Position numbers and translations under genes: made by a program. Below the pieces are notes generated by a model that did not search any database, was not told the origin of the DNA, and was given only the letters and a program-made list of their open reading frames with translations. 64,000 nucleotides of DNA from Branchiostoma lanceolatum (lineage: Eukaryota; Chordata; Leptocardii; Amphioxiformes; Branchiostomatidae): assembly GCF_035083965.1 (NCBI RefSeq), contig NC_089722.1, forward strand, positions 25,855,081-25,919,080, in the 5' to 3' direction. Below are positions 49,728 through 61,094 of the stretch, in pieces. Position 1 is the stretch's first letter; each line of letters opens with the position of its first letter.

Positions 49728-49823
49728 ATGATGGGTCTGGATAAGATCGTGGAGAACTTTTCGGTGTTGTTCATCGTTCTCGGCTCTGTTGCTGTCGTGT
49801 GGGCCTTCATTATGATGGTGTGA
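49728..49823 (+). CDS. Micropeptide mp15, single membrane segment, 31 aa
   Basis: MMGLDKIVENFS, then VLFIVLGSVAVVWAFIMMV. Paralogue of mp14. An in-frame TAA two codons upstream fixes the N-terminus. Two donors are possible after the stop (GAG|GTGACT at 49825, ACG|GTGAGT at 49850), the second the better match. One Lys and acidic residues precede the helix; Trp sits six residues from the end. Poly-G (49308-49323) lies 400 bp upstream. Confidence 0.75.
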   Translation: MMGLDKIVENFSVLFIVLGSVAVVWAFIMMV

Positions 49824-51924
49824 GGTGACTGGAGGGTGTGTGCGTTACGGTGAGTGTCTAGTTCATATATCGCCTGGATAATTACATGAGCAGAAAGTCT
49901 ACAACAGAAGCGTAGAACGTCTGGTACAGTATTGTTTCTCGGTTCTAGTAAAACTAGCTAACGCTCTCTATACTTATCGTATGGAACTGTCTTCTAGGAC
50001 TGTGCGACATATCTTATTTGAATCAGATTTCTGGTTGAAGTACATAGTTTGAAGTAAAGATAGGGTTTATTGGCCGAACAATGAGATTTTCCACCCCTTT
50101 AATCACTCACTAAATATCATTAGTCACAAATAATGTACCATTGGTTATTATGTGTTACTTAGGTGCAGACGTAGAACTCACAAAATGGATTACTGTATAA
50201 ACGCTGATGCTACCATTATGTATGGATTGAGGCCTCAAACTATACATAACTATGTCAAGACACATGAACAATACCATAACAACAGTGAAAGTTCCTGTTT
50301 GCATCTTCTGATTTACCTTATTACAAATAGTCATTATTCATATACTCGTTTCCGAGTGTCGTAGGAAACACTAACGTACGTGGTCGTAGCTCTGTTCATA
50401 ATGGCGACACTACTTAGACATAAACACCCATGTTCCTGTGTGCATCTTTGAAATTTTACTAGCGTCTGCATTTTGTTTAAAGTTTGATTTTTGGGTCATT
50501 CTAATAGATTGTGAGTTTTAATATGCACATCAAAGCACATAAGTCTTATGTATATCATTAATAAATTCTGATGACGACAGAGATTTAAAGATGATAAAGT
50601 TTTATCTTTTTTTCACTCTTAACGTTACACCATACTGAAACAAAGTCTCCATTCTACTGAACGATTTATGATTTTTGTTCCACATGTAGAGACATGATTT
50701 CACGAGCATGTTGCCTATAATTATAGTGGCTTATTTCACGAAAATGTTTGTCATGTCTGACAGGAAAGTGGCAATTATTCACGCCGGTGTCTGTTCTCAT
50801 GATGTCTTACATGACACATTTTCACAGCAGGAACTGGAGTGTGCATTCAATAAGTGACCTACATGTAGATAGTGCAAGAAAGATGCATGAAGAAAGGAGA
50901 TAATGTTCCTGCTCGTGCTTTCATGTTTTTTTTTATCTAGGTAGTGGCTTAAGCTATAATGTTGTCTGTGTAATGTAGTTAAGATGTCAAATTGCCAAGG
51001 TAGTTGCTTTAGAATTGGTATGCTTCCGTCGACCTACTGGTATCTGTATTCTACTAGACAGTAGCTGCCCTACCCTGTACTTTTGCTGATCTGTCGTCCC
51101 ATGAGTTGTTACTCTTAGTCGCGTGTTTGAATTTGAGTTTGAGTTGTCTGTCGTTACTCATGCATGATAATTACCTTCAAATGTCAAAGTGCACGTGTGT
51201 GCTAGGTGCGTCACATGTGGCTAGTAGTTAAATGTTTCCACTAAACGTTGAAGACCCTTGTCATCAGCATAATGTCATCATTGTTATATCTTTATATCTC
51301 GATATCATTATCAATATACATGTACTCCTTACCATTGTAATCATTATTATAGTTTGTACTATGTATATGATTATTGAGTTACGTCCTGATCCTTTGAATG
51401 CAGGAAGCAGTGTCATCATCACCGATCCTGTCGATAATACACATACATGAACCTATATCTAAACGTCCAGTTTTCATATAGCTGTTTGCCATTATCAGGA
51501 TTGTCAGGATATCTAAGTGTTGTTGCTGAATGGCACATGGTTCCTACGGTCATTGAACTTTTGAAGGTCTGCACTCCAAGGCTCAGACTTGCTGGTCTGT
51601 TCTATTGTTTATTTGGAAAATGTTTCGGCTCTAGACTGCTGACCGAGACATTTCGTGCCCCTTTGATTCCAGTCAATGTTCGGCTAGCTGTGCCCTTTGT
51701 TTGCAAATCAGACAACAATAAGAAAAGCTAACTATAATTTGGGGCTCTGTTCATTCGCCTTGAAGCATGACGGTTTTACAATGTTCATCTAGTCTGTCCG
51801 ACATTAAAGTCAATCATCGTATGATAGTTTGACGGCAGACACATAATACGAAATCAATTCAACGTACAAGAAACTTGGTTTATTGGTGGATATTTCAGCC
51901 TTTTACTCTGATAGCAGGGCAATA

Positions 51925-52510
51925 TCTGTATCTGTATCTGTATCTATATAGCCGGTATAACCGCCATTATGCGTAACACACCAGCTTCGCAGGCACGCGG
52001 CGCGGAGCAGCTGGTCATATTACACCGAACGGTCTGTTACACCTAGTCTTTGCATATCTGACTGCAACCGTTCTTTAAAGCTACTTAGTGAGGAAGCTCT
52101 TACAGTGAGACCGTCGGTAAAACTGTCTATCCATTTCCCTCAGTTACTTGATACGCGCTGAATGCCAAAGATAACTTTGCCGTGATTTCTGAATAGATGA
52201 CGAGGTGAAAAAGTCAATAACCTTGGAAAAATCCAGTAAGAACCGGTCATATCCAGTGTATGAAGTGTCGATGTCGGTGGTTTAAAGAACACAATGACAA
52301 CCTTTGTGGTCTTGCAACATTTCCTCAAAATGCCCCAAGCATTCTGGTGAAAGCTCTGATGTTGCTTTGTAAATAACTGACGGAGCGGAGAGTGCGTTAT
52401 TGCGTAGAATGTCATAGCTGGAAGGTAGAGGGGTGCTGGAATATGACACCAAAGTCCTTATATCTCGACTCAGAAGATGGTGAAATGCATGTTCAATCAT
52501 TTTTTATCAA
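51925..52510 (-). mobile_element. LINE 3' fragment with hexamer tail
   Basis: On the minus strand the end reads GCCTGCGAAGCTGGTGTGTT and a (GATACA)n tail. Further in, a translation WIDSFTDGLTVRASSLSSFK resembles the C-terminal end of LINE polyproteins. The same tail occurs on the plus strand at 62236-62330. Extent at the left end of the element is uncertain. Confidence 0.55.
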
Positions 52511-53237
52511 TACTTGTGGTGTAAAAGATGTGTCTAGTATTGCTGTATTCGTAATGTATCTCATATAGATCTGAAAAAAAGATGATGTCTATGAATTCAG
52601 GTAACCCCTTTCGCCAATGCTCACTCGACCTCGTTGTTGGACTCATACAATGTATGATATTAAGAGAGTACACAAATGTTAAATGCCCCAGTCATATAGG
52701 GACTTATTAAAAAAATTCCTGTACAATCTATATTCTGATATCGTTTATCTGTTTCGTTGGTTTATTCGTTGTGAAATGTATTTTTGACGACGATTACTGG
52801 ATTTGCGTTTTCTGCTGACGAGCATTCTTTGGATTCTAGGCTTGTCAGCGCCTTAGGGAGAGAAGACATGTTTTCAGGTATTGAAGAAAGTGAAAGAGAT
52901 AGGCATTTGAGAGGTCAGTAGCCTGTAGAGTGGAAGTGGCAGGATATTTGCTCACTTCAAAGGATAAGTTCTTAAGCTTGTAGGTAAATACATGTACTTA
53001 AGACACCGACAGCTACATTGCCAGAGAACAATGACCGACGAGCCGTTACGATGCACCCTATCTCTCACATGCAGAAGTCGCTTAGAAAACCGATTTACCT
53101 CTTTGCACAAAGTATAATTTTCTGCCTCATTAACGTTTTACTCTCTCTATTTGGTCGATGACTTAGGTTACCATAAATTCTCTAACTCTTAGTTTAGACA
53201 ACACAGTTGCAACAATGTCATTCATGTAATATCTATT

Positions 53238-53970
53238 TAGAGTCCATTCCGAGTCACCGCGAGGGTTTTATGATAATATTTGTAATCATTTTGAAAAATT
53301 TCTAATAAAAAAATATCTGACTGACAACAGTTCAAAATATTTCTAAAAAATCAAATACAAAAATATGAATTTATTTGAATTTAATTAGATAATTTAGAAA
53401 TATTTTGTAAGTATCTGCACAAAAACCTCTTTATTTGTAATAATTTCTTAACATCTATGTGATTATTTAACTTTTAGAAATATTAACAAAAAATGGTAGA
53501 AAATGGTTAACAATGGTAGAATGGTGATTGCCCCCATAAAAGTAGGTGCTAATCTGGCCCTTCTGTCTGCCTTTGTACATCTTTAGACTTCACTGCAGGA
53601 CACCGCTCGGTCCTTTGTGGAAAGCATTCTTCCCAAAACTTCGTAAGGATGTGTGAATTACTTTCTTCCCAGCCCTCTGACCTATTTATGGAGATGTTAC
53701 AAATAATGGTAGAAAATGGTAAGAAATTGTAAATAATTGTAAATAATGGTAGAATGCTGTTACCATTATTTAGAAACCATTGTAAATATCATATTCTATA
53801 TCATGAATATTTCTAAAGTTGTAGAAAACTTAAGAAATATTCATAAAGTTGAAATCACATTCAAAATATTTCAAAAGTATCAAATCCCTTACACAAATAA
53901 TAACAATAACTTGAAAATAGTTCTAAATTATGACAATAACAACCCTCGCGGTGACTTAGAATGGACTCTA
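53238..53970. mobile_element. Mariner-like MITE, AT-rich interior
   Basis: Terminal repeats GAGTCCATTCCGAGTCACCG at 53240 and the complement of GAGTCCATTCTAAGTCACCG ending at 53968, about 28 bp and nearly perfect, flanked by TA on both sides. The interior is made of AT-rich motifs (AAATATTTCTAA, AATGGTAGAAAATGGT) and has no transposase. A TA duplication points to Tc1/mariner. Confidence 0.75.
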
Positions 53971-54569
53971 TAGTCACTTATCAATAGAAATCTGGAACAT
54001 ATTTTCAAATCCCCTGCTGGTGAAATGAAGACTTCAAGTGCCCCGGGATATCGTCAGGGATTGTCTCATGACTTCTCTCATTGTTTTCAGAAGATATCTG
54101 ATTCATTCACGGAAACAAAAAAACTCACTTCTGTTCCTTGCAGAGGAAGATATTGGAAAATGTGTCTACTGAAAATGCATTCAACCTTTTTTTTTAGCCT
54201 TCCTGTTTCAGAGTCTGCAACAAAAATATACCTGCACTTCCGAAGGAAGATGATAGGTGGCTCAAGTGCATGTAAACGTCCCCATTATAATCACAAAGGC
54301 TATTGACGATGACCACTCAGAAATCGCAACCATAGTATGTCCGTTCTCTGTTGTGGTTGCACTTGGGTTTAACGTTGACGTAAAACGGTGTAATAGTCGC
54401 AAAACCACAGACCTGCCCTGAGAAAGGCGGGTCTCGGGTTATTTATGTCTCTTAAATGTCAGGGCGCTTGCGCCGACACAACGATCGAGAGAAAAACAGC
54501 TAGTCTGCCATTGATCAATGTAGACCCCTTGAGGGAAAGATCTTGTTGAATGTATATCATTGGCTGCGA

Positions 54570-54674
54570 ATGAATGCAACAATGCGTCCTTGTACACTGC
54601 GCGAGAAGCTGATATTCGGCCTTGCACTGGCCGTTGCCTGTATCTTCATCTTAATGGCATCTCCCTTCATGTGA
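54570..54674 (+). CDS. Micropeptide mp16, single membrane segment, 34 aa
   Basis: MNATMRPCTLREK, then LIFGLALAVACIFILMA and SPFM. Singleton in the window. Its LREKL start resembles the charged leader of the 30-33 kb group, and NAT is a potential N-glycosylation site if the N-terminus were lumenal. Met5 could be an alternative start. Donor AAG|GTTTGT follows 15 nt after the stop, and an acceptor-like TTACATGCAG at 55295 could begin the 3' exon. Confidence 0.5.
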   Translation: MNATMRPCTLREKLIFGLALAVACIFILMASPFM

Positions 54675-54689
54675 AGATCGTCCTATAAG

Positions 54690-55042
54690 GTTTGTCACCT
54701 CAGAAAAAAGCTTTTCGGTGGGCATTGTTTTGTGGGCGTTCCCAGTGTTTTATTTGTTATGTGTTATGGGTGTTCTTGGCATTGATTCAAAGGGAGAATA
54801 TATCTCTGTCTTTTTCGTTTATGACTTTGATCACACATGTCCATAAGGTTGAACAATGTGCAATGGAAATGATTTAGATGTAGTTTTAACATATGGTGTC
54901 TAGTTGGAGCATAAGTGAAGAGAAGGGCGGTCACTGTTCCCATGACCTCCGGCAATGTTGAACTTACTCATGCATTTTTACCTACACACGTACATGCACG
55001 CGAGTCTTCAGCGAGTTAATTGATGAACTGTTTTCGGGTCCT

Positions 55043-55112
<70 letters not shown>

Positions 55113-56592
55113 ATCTGTGTGTGAGTGTCTGTGGATTGATCTTTATGATATTTGGATTATGGCTAGGTGTGGGCAAAACGAAGGACAAGGTCGGCAATGA
55201 TAGTTACTGTGTGACTCTAGCAGCTGTAGAGATATCAGCAGCCCTATGTTTTGTTAAAAGTGACTTAACGTTAAATCATTCTTCTTTACATGCAGGTTTG
55301 GGCTCTACCTGCTGCAATGATGGCAGCCAGCCAGAAGAAGACGTGGCCCAACATGTTGAAGTGATGTCATCACGCCACATCCATCAAGCTGAAGTACCAC
55401 AAGCTACATAATCTCTTCGGAATTCTTCGGAAACCTTCGGCTACTTTCGACTACCTTCGTCTCTACGTTGCCGAGCATAACGTCAGCACCAGCCTGTACA
55501 TCATGTGAACCATATATCAACTTGACACAGTGAACTCTCATTCCACAACGCCACTTCTCGCTGCTAGGTGGCGCTTCAGCAAAAAAAATAATGCGGTCCA
55601 TATCTTGGTCAGCTTGTATCTCTTGTCATAAACCATTTTCGTAACTTACGTCCATGTCGACAGTGATTGAAACACAAATCACAACAAGCCATCACCAATA
55701 GAGAATTTGTAAATGTTGAGATCGTTCAACTCGCATAGTCTTCACAACGGCACGTAAAGTCGTAACTTGCCAACTTCGCATCTTGCCTTAAATCGGTGCA
55801 CTGGAATCTTGTGGGGTAGCAATGTCTGCTGTTTACAACTTTGTCCAAATATACAGCAATAAAGGTGGTGGGTATATTAAGCCCTTTCTACGATATGCCA
55901 GTACAAAGATGTATTTTGTTCTCAATTATACGTGAATCTACAAAGATCTCGAATATCTTCGTGTTTGGATGACTTTTTCTGTCAATGCCCGGTAAGATAT
56001 GTGGTTCATAACTCAAATACGCTTTGGAGAAATCAGAATTGCGAATCTTTCTCGATAACGGTGCAGGATACCAAAGAAGAGTGTGTAGCACATTCAACCG
56101 GATGACAAATTCAAAGGGAAAGCAAGCAATGTCTTAAGCTTGGTACAAGTACAAATATAAGTGGAGGGATTAGAGTTAACACTTGACAAACGCGAATCGT
56201 CTGTTAGTTTTAAGCCATTCCCATTCTGTACTCGACCATTTGGTATGTACAGTGTCCCGTCAGAAATAGCGGTAATACCATGAAAAAGTGAGTATATATG
56301 ATTAATATGATTTGCATAATCAATGAGGAAAGTTTATAAATCCGCTGCTTTCCATTATTGGACTCTCAAACACATGCGTTCTTATCAGTGTGTTTCAACT
56401 CCTTTTGCCCCAGTCGTAAGGACACTACCTTCAACATCAATCAAAACACGTTTTCCCACCTGACACACGTTTCAAGGCCACATGGGTGCGTACTGTTGGT
56501 AGCGCAGACAGTCCACAGATAGCAAACTGAGCACTGACAAGATAACATATTCTCAGCGTTGTTACGTGGACGAGTAGCGGAGAGACACGATC
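54690..56592. other. Downstream region of mp16
   Basis: Contains a (TG)n tract and a probable 3' exon from 55296 (GTTTGGGCTC) toward AATAAA near 55858. The frame at 55046-55411 is the TG repeat read into this exon and is not called. The rest shows nothing recognisable. Confidence 0.35.
55045..55126. repeat. (TG)n microsatellite
   Basis: Long TG repeat with a few interruptions, in the predicted intron downstream of the mp16 ORF. Opposite strand sense to the CA tracts after mp10 and mp11. Confidence 0.95.
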
Positions 56593-56679
56593 ATGTCTTA
56601 TGCGAATCAGGCTGTCATCCTAGTGGCCATATTAGTCAGCATTTTCTCTTTGGTCCCGTATCTCATCACCATGCTGTGA
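56593..56679 (+). CDS. Micropeptide mp17, single membrane segment, 28 aa
   Basis: MSYANQAVIL, then VAILVSIFSLVPYLITML. First of four closely related ORFs (mp17-mp20) with NQAVIL, a central Pro followed by an aromatic (PY or PF) and the LITML end. An in-frame TAG six codons upstream supports the start. Donor TTG|GTGAGT follows 31 nt after the stop. The NQAV motif is shared with mp11, suggesting these groups have a common origin. The conserved helix-kinking Pro and invariant C-terminus suggest a specific partner rather than mere hydrophobicity. Confidence 0.78.
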   Translation: MSYANQAVILVAILVSIFSLVPYLITML

Positions 56680-56879
56680 TGCACTGACAATACCGGAAGT
56701 CGACTTGTTGGTGAGTCTGTGGCTATTCTTACGAAAAACCACCATGCCGAGTGAAACATTTTGTACTGTAGATAAGATCTACCCTGTACAAAGTTAACGA
56801 TACAGTCGCGCGAAATGTGCGAGAATTCGGTAAATAGTGGCATTTATCAAAATGTCAATTAGAGTTTTTGTTTGTTTGT

Positions 56880-57254
56880 TCCGAATAACCGGTAAACCGC
56901 ATTTTGGCGTAACACGAAAATGTGTACAGTGAGTACAAGCTGCGGAAGACTTAGACTGATAGGTTTCATCCACTCACACCGGGATGGACCTTGTCTCTTT
57001 TCGACAAATGTGGGTTCTTTAACGTGCTCGATCACACACGGTGTTGCTCTCCTTAAACACGGGACCCCGGCTTTTCGTCCCATCCGAGAGTACTTCCCTA
57101 ACCAAATTTAGATACCCATTTTCACCCGAGTCGAGTGAGAAAGTAGGTGTAAAGTGCCTTTCCAAACCTCAAGTGCACAACATTGGGGCCTGCTACGGAT
57201 TCACACGTTTAGATGCTAACAACCTTAACGACAAGATCACCTTGCCACCCTAGT
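56880..57254 (-). mobile_element. tRNA-derived SINE
   Basis: On the minus strand: head GGTGGCAAGGTGATCTTGTC and GTGTGAATCCG, then the body with GGAAAGGCACTTTACACC, CTCACTCGACTCGGGTGAAA, GATGGGACGAAAAGCC and CCCGTGTTTAAGGAGAG. The most complete copy of this family in the window. Confidence 0.75.
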
Positions 57255-57654
57255 CTGGATAAAAAACAGTATCAATATGACATGATATGATGAAGCTGCA
57301 AGGACATTTTTCCGAGGTTACACTTTGTTGACACTTAATTACCACGAATTCATATGTGTGTGTGTACTGATTAGTGTTAGTAGTTTACAATCGCGAATTA
57401 TCTGTTAGTTTATCCCCATTCTGTGCTCTATATAACTAAGTTTCGGTTCAACTCTTGTCTGAGCGTCCCGATCTGTTCATGACATTTTGTGGTGCACGTG
57501 TTGGCCTGGCTTTAAACGGCTAAATAGCATGAGACGTAGGGGATAGAAATTCAAAATTCAAAACTATGTGTTAATTATGACATGCTTTGCCCTATTAGTG
57601 TTTTCAAGGACAGAAGACAAGGCATAAAGACTATGATTATCTTCGCCGAGTACT

Positions 57655-58270
57655 ATAGTACTCGGGGTAGATTATGTTTTCGGTTGAGCCAGCTGTTTGG
57701 TGGGTCTGTATGTATGTCAAGAGCATAACTCAAGAAACCTTTGATGAATCTTTATGATTTTTGGTAGGTGTGTAGTGGTTGTGCAAAGGAAGGTCAAGTT
57801 CAAAAATGGTTTACCTTGCGTTTTTCAACAGTACTGCAGCAGACTTTTAATTTTTGTGCGTTTGTATGTAGGCGAAAAAAGTGACGGAAACGTTGATGGA
57901 TCTTCATGATTTTTTGCAGGTGTGTAGATGTTGTGGAAACAGAGATCAAGTTCAAAAATGGTTCTCCTGGCATTTTCCGTCGGTACTGCAGCGGGCTTTG
58001 TGTGGATGTGTAATTCTTGTGGACAACATAACTCAAGAAGCTGTTGATGGATCTGTATGATAATGAGTGGATGGGTAGGGTTTACGGAAAGGAAGGTCAA
58101 GTTCGATAATGGGCCTTCTAGCGAGTACCTAAGGTACTGCAGTGGAGCTTCAAAATTTAGTGGCATATTTTCTGAAAGTGCTATGGTCATGATATTTGTA
58201 TGGTAGATAGTTCACACCACAAGAAGTAAGTTCTGTAAGTTTGGGCCCCCTAGCGGCTTGTTTAGAACTG
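57655..58270 (+). repeat. Dispersed repeat, several modules
   Basis: Repeated units with GCATAACTCAAGAA, GGTAGGTGTGTAG, AAGGTCAAGTTC and AGTACTGCAGC. Related to 45955-46335. No coding content is credible. Confidence 0.5.
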
Positions 58271-58561
58271 CAGTGGGTGTTTTTGTTTTGACCTTCAGAC
58301 ATGAATAACTTTAGAAGGGGTCGACAGATCGTCGTGAAGTTTGGTATGTAGAGAGCTCAGATGGTGCTTTACACAATCGATGTATAATTATAGAAAACAG
58401 GAGCTAATCTGCATAATTAGTAAGGATAGTTTGTAAATCCAAGTACATTTCACAATGGGCCGTGTGACAGTGTTTTGCCGCTAACAGGTCAACAGAGGGC
58501 CTTGCCTAGAAGTATAAATAAACGAATTGGGCACATAAATAAACAGTTGGGACAGTCTCAC

Positions 58562-58726
58562 TACACTCCAAGCAGATGTGTGGGTCCGGTTGGTTTTTAA
58601 CGTGTTCAGTTTAGCTATTTGTGTCCAACACATGGTTGGAGACATAACGGAAAGGGGACAAAATAGAAAGCCTGACAAAAGCACCTAAAAACATGTCAAA
58701 AACCAGCACTCCTCTGCTAAGAGGGT
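58562..58726. mobile_element. Diverged short TIR element
   Basis: Starts TACACTCCAAGCAGATGTG and ends CACTCCTCTGCTAAGAGGGTA, with an imperfect hairpin in between (GGTTTTTAACGTGTT against AACATGTCAAAAACC). Same terminal family as the hairpin element at 2649, but older. Confidence 0.5.
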
Positions 58727-59540
58727 ACACTGCACCAAAACTGCACCACTGCTAGGTATTACCTAGCACCGTATGAACAAGTCACATGTATGTCTTGCAA
58801 AATGTGTATGATATGGAGTAAAGATTTATTTTATTCTTATATGTTGACTGTACCATCTAATCATAACTTTCAATATTTTTGATGACCAGTTATAACATAT
58901 ATCAGCACACTATACACATATACTAGTCCTGTACCACCAAATGATTTTTATCCCTATCTAGACTGGCCTCATTCTCCCCAAATCGTAACTTTCAAACGGT
59001 ATGGTGTATGATCAAATTTGCTGGGGGTGATAAGCATGTAAATATTAATCACTCTCCTTACTAAGCCTTGATTATTTGGCGAAGATAATGTGTTCGTGGA
59101 ACTCTAGTTTTCTATGCATTCAGTCAACAAACGCACTTAATCTTTCTCATGTTTTCCTGGACGACTAACTGTACTACTTGCTCCATCTGCAGCTGCAGAA
59201 ATCCCACTTCAACATTCCCTAGTTGCTCATTCCACCTTCTAAACAGCTTTAATTTGTACACAGCTTCATCTTGTATCAAAGCCCTTGATCTACTTTACTA
59301 GTACTGTTGGAGAGTTAGCGATCTACTTTTCGCCCGGCTTGTTCTATTGTTTACACAGACCGGTTGTTCCACTTCCTGAAATACAACTCTCCACTGGATT
59401 CTGGGACACGACACACAACACAATTCTGGGACACGACACACGACACAACAGTCATTACCTGACTATAATTTGCCAGGCCCTTCAGTGTAAAACACCAGCC
59501 GCAATTTTGGTCCGTGCGGTTCAAGATCTACGTAAGAGAG

Positions 59541-59627
59541 ATGTCTCTTGGTAACCAGGCGGTTATTCTCATAGCTATACTCGTCGGGATTTTCACTCTG
59601 GCACCATACTTGATCACCATGCTGTAA
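59541..59627 (+). CDS. Micropeptide mp18, single membrane segment, 28 aa
   Basis: MSLGNQAVIL, then IAILVGIFTLAPYLITML. Close paralogue of mp17 (22 of 28 residues) and mp19 (24 of 28). The ATG follows AAGAGAG. After the TAA comes a conserved stretch (CGGCGCCGAAAAGGACTTAA) and then TCG|GTAAGT 36 nt from the stop. An overlapping frame ending KRDVSW that spans the ATG in three copies is not preserved further upstream and is not called. Confidence 0.8.
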   Translation: MSLGNQAVILIAILVGIFTLAPYLITML

Positions 59628-60439
59628 CGGCGCCGAAAAGGACTTAACGGAATGCCTCTATCGGTAAGTGCGTGGTCTCAATCATGTCGCCATTGTGAAA
59701 GACCATCTGATCACGAACAACACATTTTTTGACAGCCGTGGACCAAAATCAAGCTTTTTTGTTTTAAGTATATTGTACAGCAAGGGCATCTGAGCTTACA
59801 GGTATCAAAAGTTGCTTTAAAGATGTTTAGAAGACTAGTAATAAACAAAAGTTTGCCCTGGCCTTGACGGTTGGCCAGTTGCCATGTAAAGCACCAGATC
59901 CACACCCGACATTCCACTGCAGAAAGGAGTGTCACACGCATGTATCAACTTGCCAAACAACACAAAACCCAGTCTTGAATGACGACAAGCAAACTATCAT
60001 TAACAGATATATTAGAATTTAATTGGCCGAGAGTGGCACATACGGAGGGGACCCATTTGCCAAAAAAAAAGGTAAAAAAGAAGGGGGGAAAACACTATTT
60101 TCTTTGGTGCAGGACTGGCGTCGACGCACGAAACGTTAAAAACTTGCGCAAAACAGGTCTGACCCATATATCTGCTTGGAGCTCAGTCTGGTTGCTTTCA
60201 AGAAATTCTACGTTTACAAACCATGCAATTAATCTAGTTATAGATGATCCAATCGCCAAATGTCCAAAGGACAGGCTAGGGCTAGGACGTATTACTGTCA
60301 TGTACAGTCAGCATGTACAGTAGGGAAATAGTAGCCTCGATGACAAGACTTCTATTTCAGTGTTTTTCGTGACTTCGTTTCAACTACTCTAGCCTTAAAC
60401 ATCAATCATAACATCAATTTTGTAGGGTAAGTAAAGCTG

Positions 60440-60640
60440 CGTAAGACTAGACCGATAGATTAGATCCACTCACACCAGAATGGACCATTTCTTTTTTCGA
60501 TAAATGTGGTGTTTTTTTTTACGTGCTCGATATGTGTCTCTCCTTAAACACGGGACCTACGGCTTTACGTTCCATCCGAGATGACGTCCCTAACCAAAGC
60601 TAGATGATAATTTTAAATTTCACCTGAGTCGAGTACTACT
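60440..60640 (-). mobile_element. SINE body
   Basis: Same body as the 56.9 kb copy (CTCGACTCAGGTGAAA, ATGGAACGTAAAGCC, CCCGTGTTTAAGGAGAG), without a recognisable tRNA head. Confidence 0.65.
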
Positions 60641-60971
60641 GGTCCCATGTGCAGCTGCAGACTGAAACTCAAGCGTAATAAAATGGTCCGTCTACACAGA
60701 AGTAATTTGTACACAGCTTCATATATTTTTAAGTCCTTGATCTACTTTTCTATTGGAGAGTTAGTGATCTACTTTTTGCCCTGCCGCGGCTTGCTCTATT
60801 GTTTCCACAAACCGGTTGTTCCACCTCTTCAAATACAACTCTCCACTGGATTCTGGGATACGACACACGACACAACAGTCATTGCTAATTTGACTATAAT
60901 CAACTGGGCCCTACAGGGTAACACACCAGCCTTAATTTTGGTCCGTGCGGTTCAAGTTCAACACAAGAGAG

Positions 60972-61058
60972 ATGTCTCATGGTAACCAGGCGGTTATCTT
61001 GATAGCTGTAATCCTCGGCATTTTTACTCTGGCACCATACTTAATCACCATGCTGTAA
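60972..61058 (+). CDS. Micropeptide mp19, single membrane segment, 28 aa
   Basis: MSHGNQAVIL, then IAVILGIFTLAPYLITML. It differs from mp18 at 10 of 87 nucleotides, and the flanks on both sides are also closely alike, showing a recent tandem duplication of a unit of about 1.4 kb. Donor TCG|GTAAGT lies 36 nt after the stop, exactly as in mp18. Confidence 0.8.
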   Translation: MSHGNQAVILIAVILGIFTLAPYLITML

Positions 61059-61094
61059 CGGCGCCGAAAAGGACTTCACGGAATGCCTCTATCG

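Larger units (their letters stand above)
49850..54569. other. Gene-poor AT-rich stretch
   Basis: No supported gene over about 4.7 kb. It includes a LINE fragment (51925-52510) and a TA-flanked element (53238-53970). Short open frames here are AT-rich, lack paralogues and lack the stop-donor architecture. Confidence 0.45.
56711..59540. other. Spacer between mp17 and mp18
   Basis: Occupied by a SINE (56880-57254), several modules of the dispersed repeat (57655-58270), and a diverged TIR element (58562-58726). From about 59285 the sequence becomes similar to the regions upstream of mp19 and mp20 (CCGGTTGTTCCAC, CTCCACTGGATTCTGGGA), likely promoter or 5' UTR. Confidence 0.4.

Noticed and set aside
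51232-51450. Ile-rich hydrophobic frame
   Set aside because: AT-rich low-complexity sequence (ATTATTAT-like) gives Ile/Val runs; it lacks the array's architecture and any paralogue.
55046-55411. 121-codon frame starting in CVCV repeats
   Set aside because: The first part is the TG microsatellite; the rest is probably the mp16 3' exon, with no coding signature.
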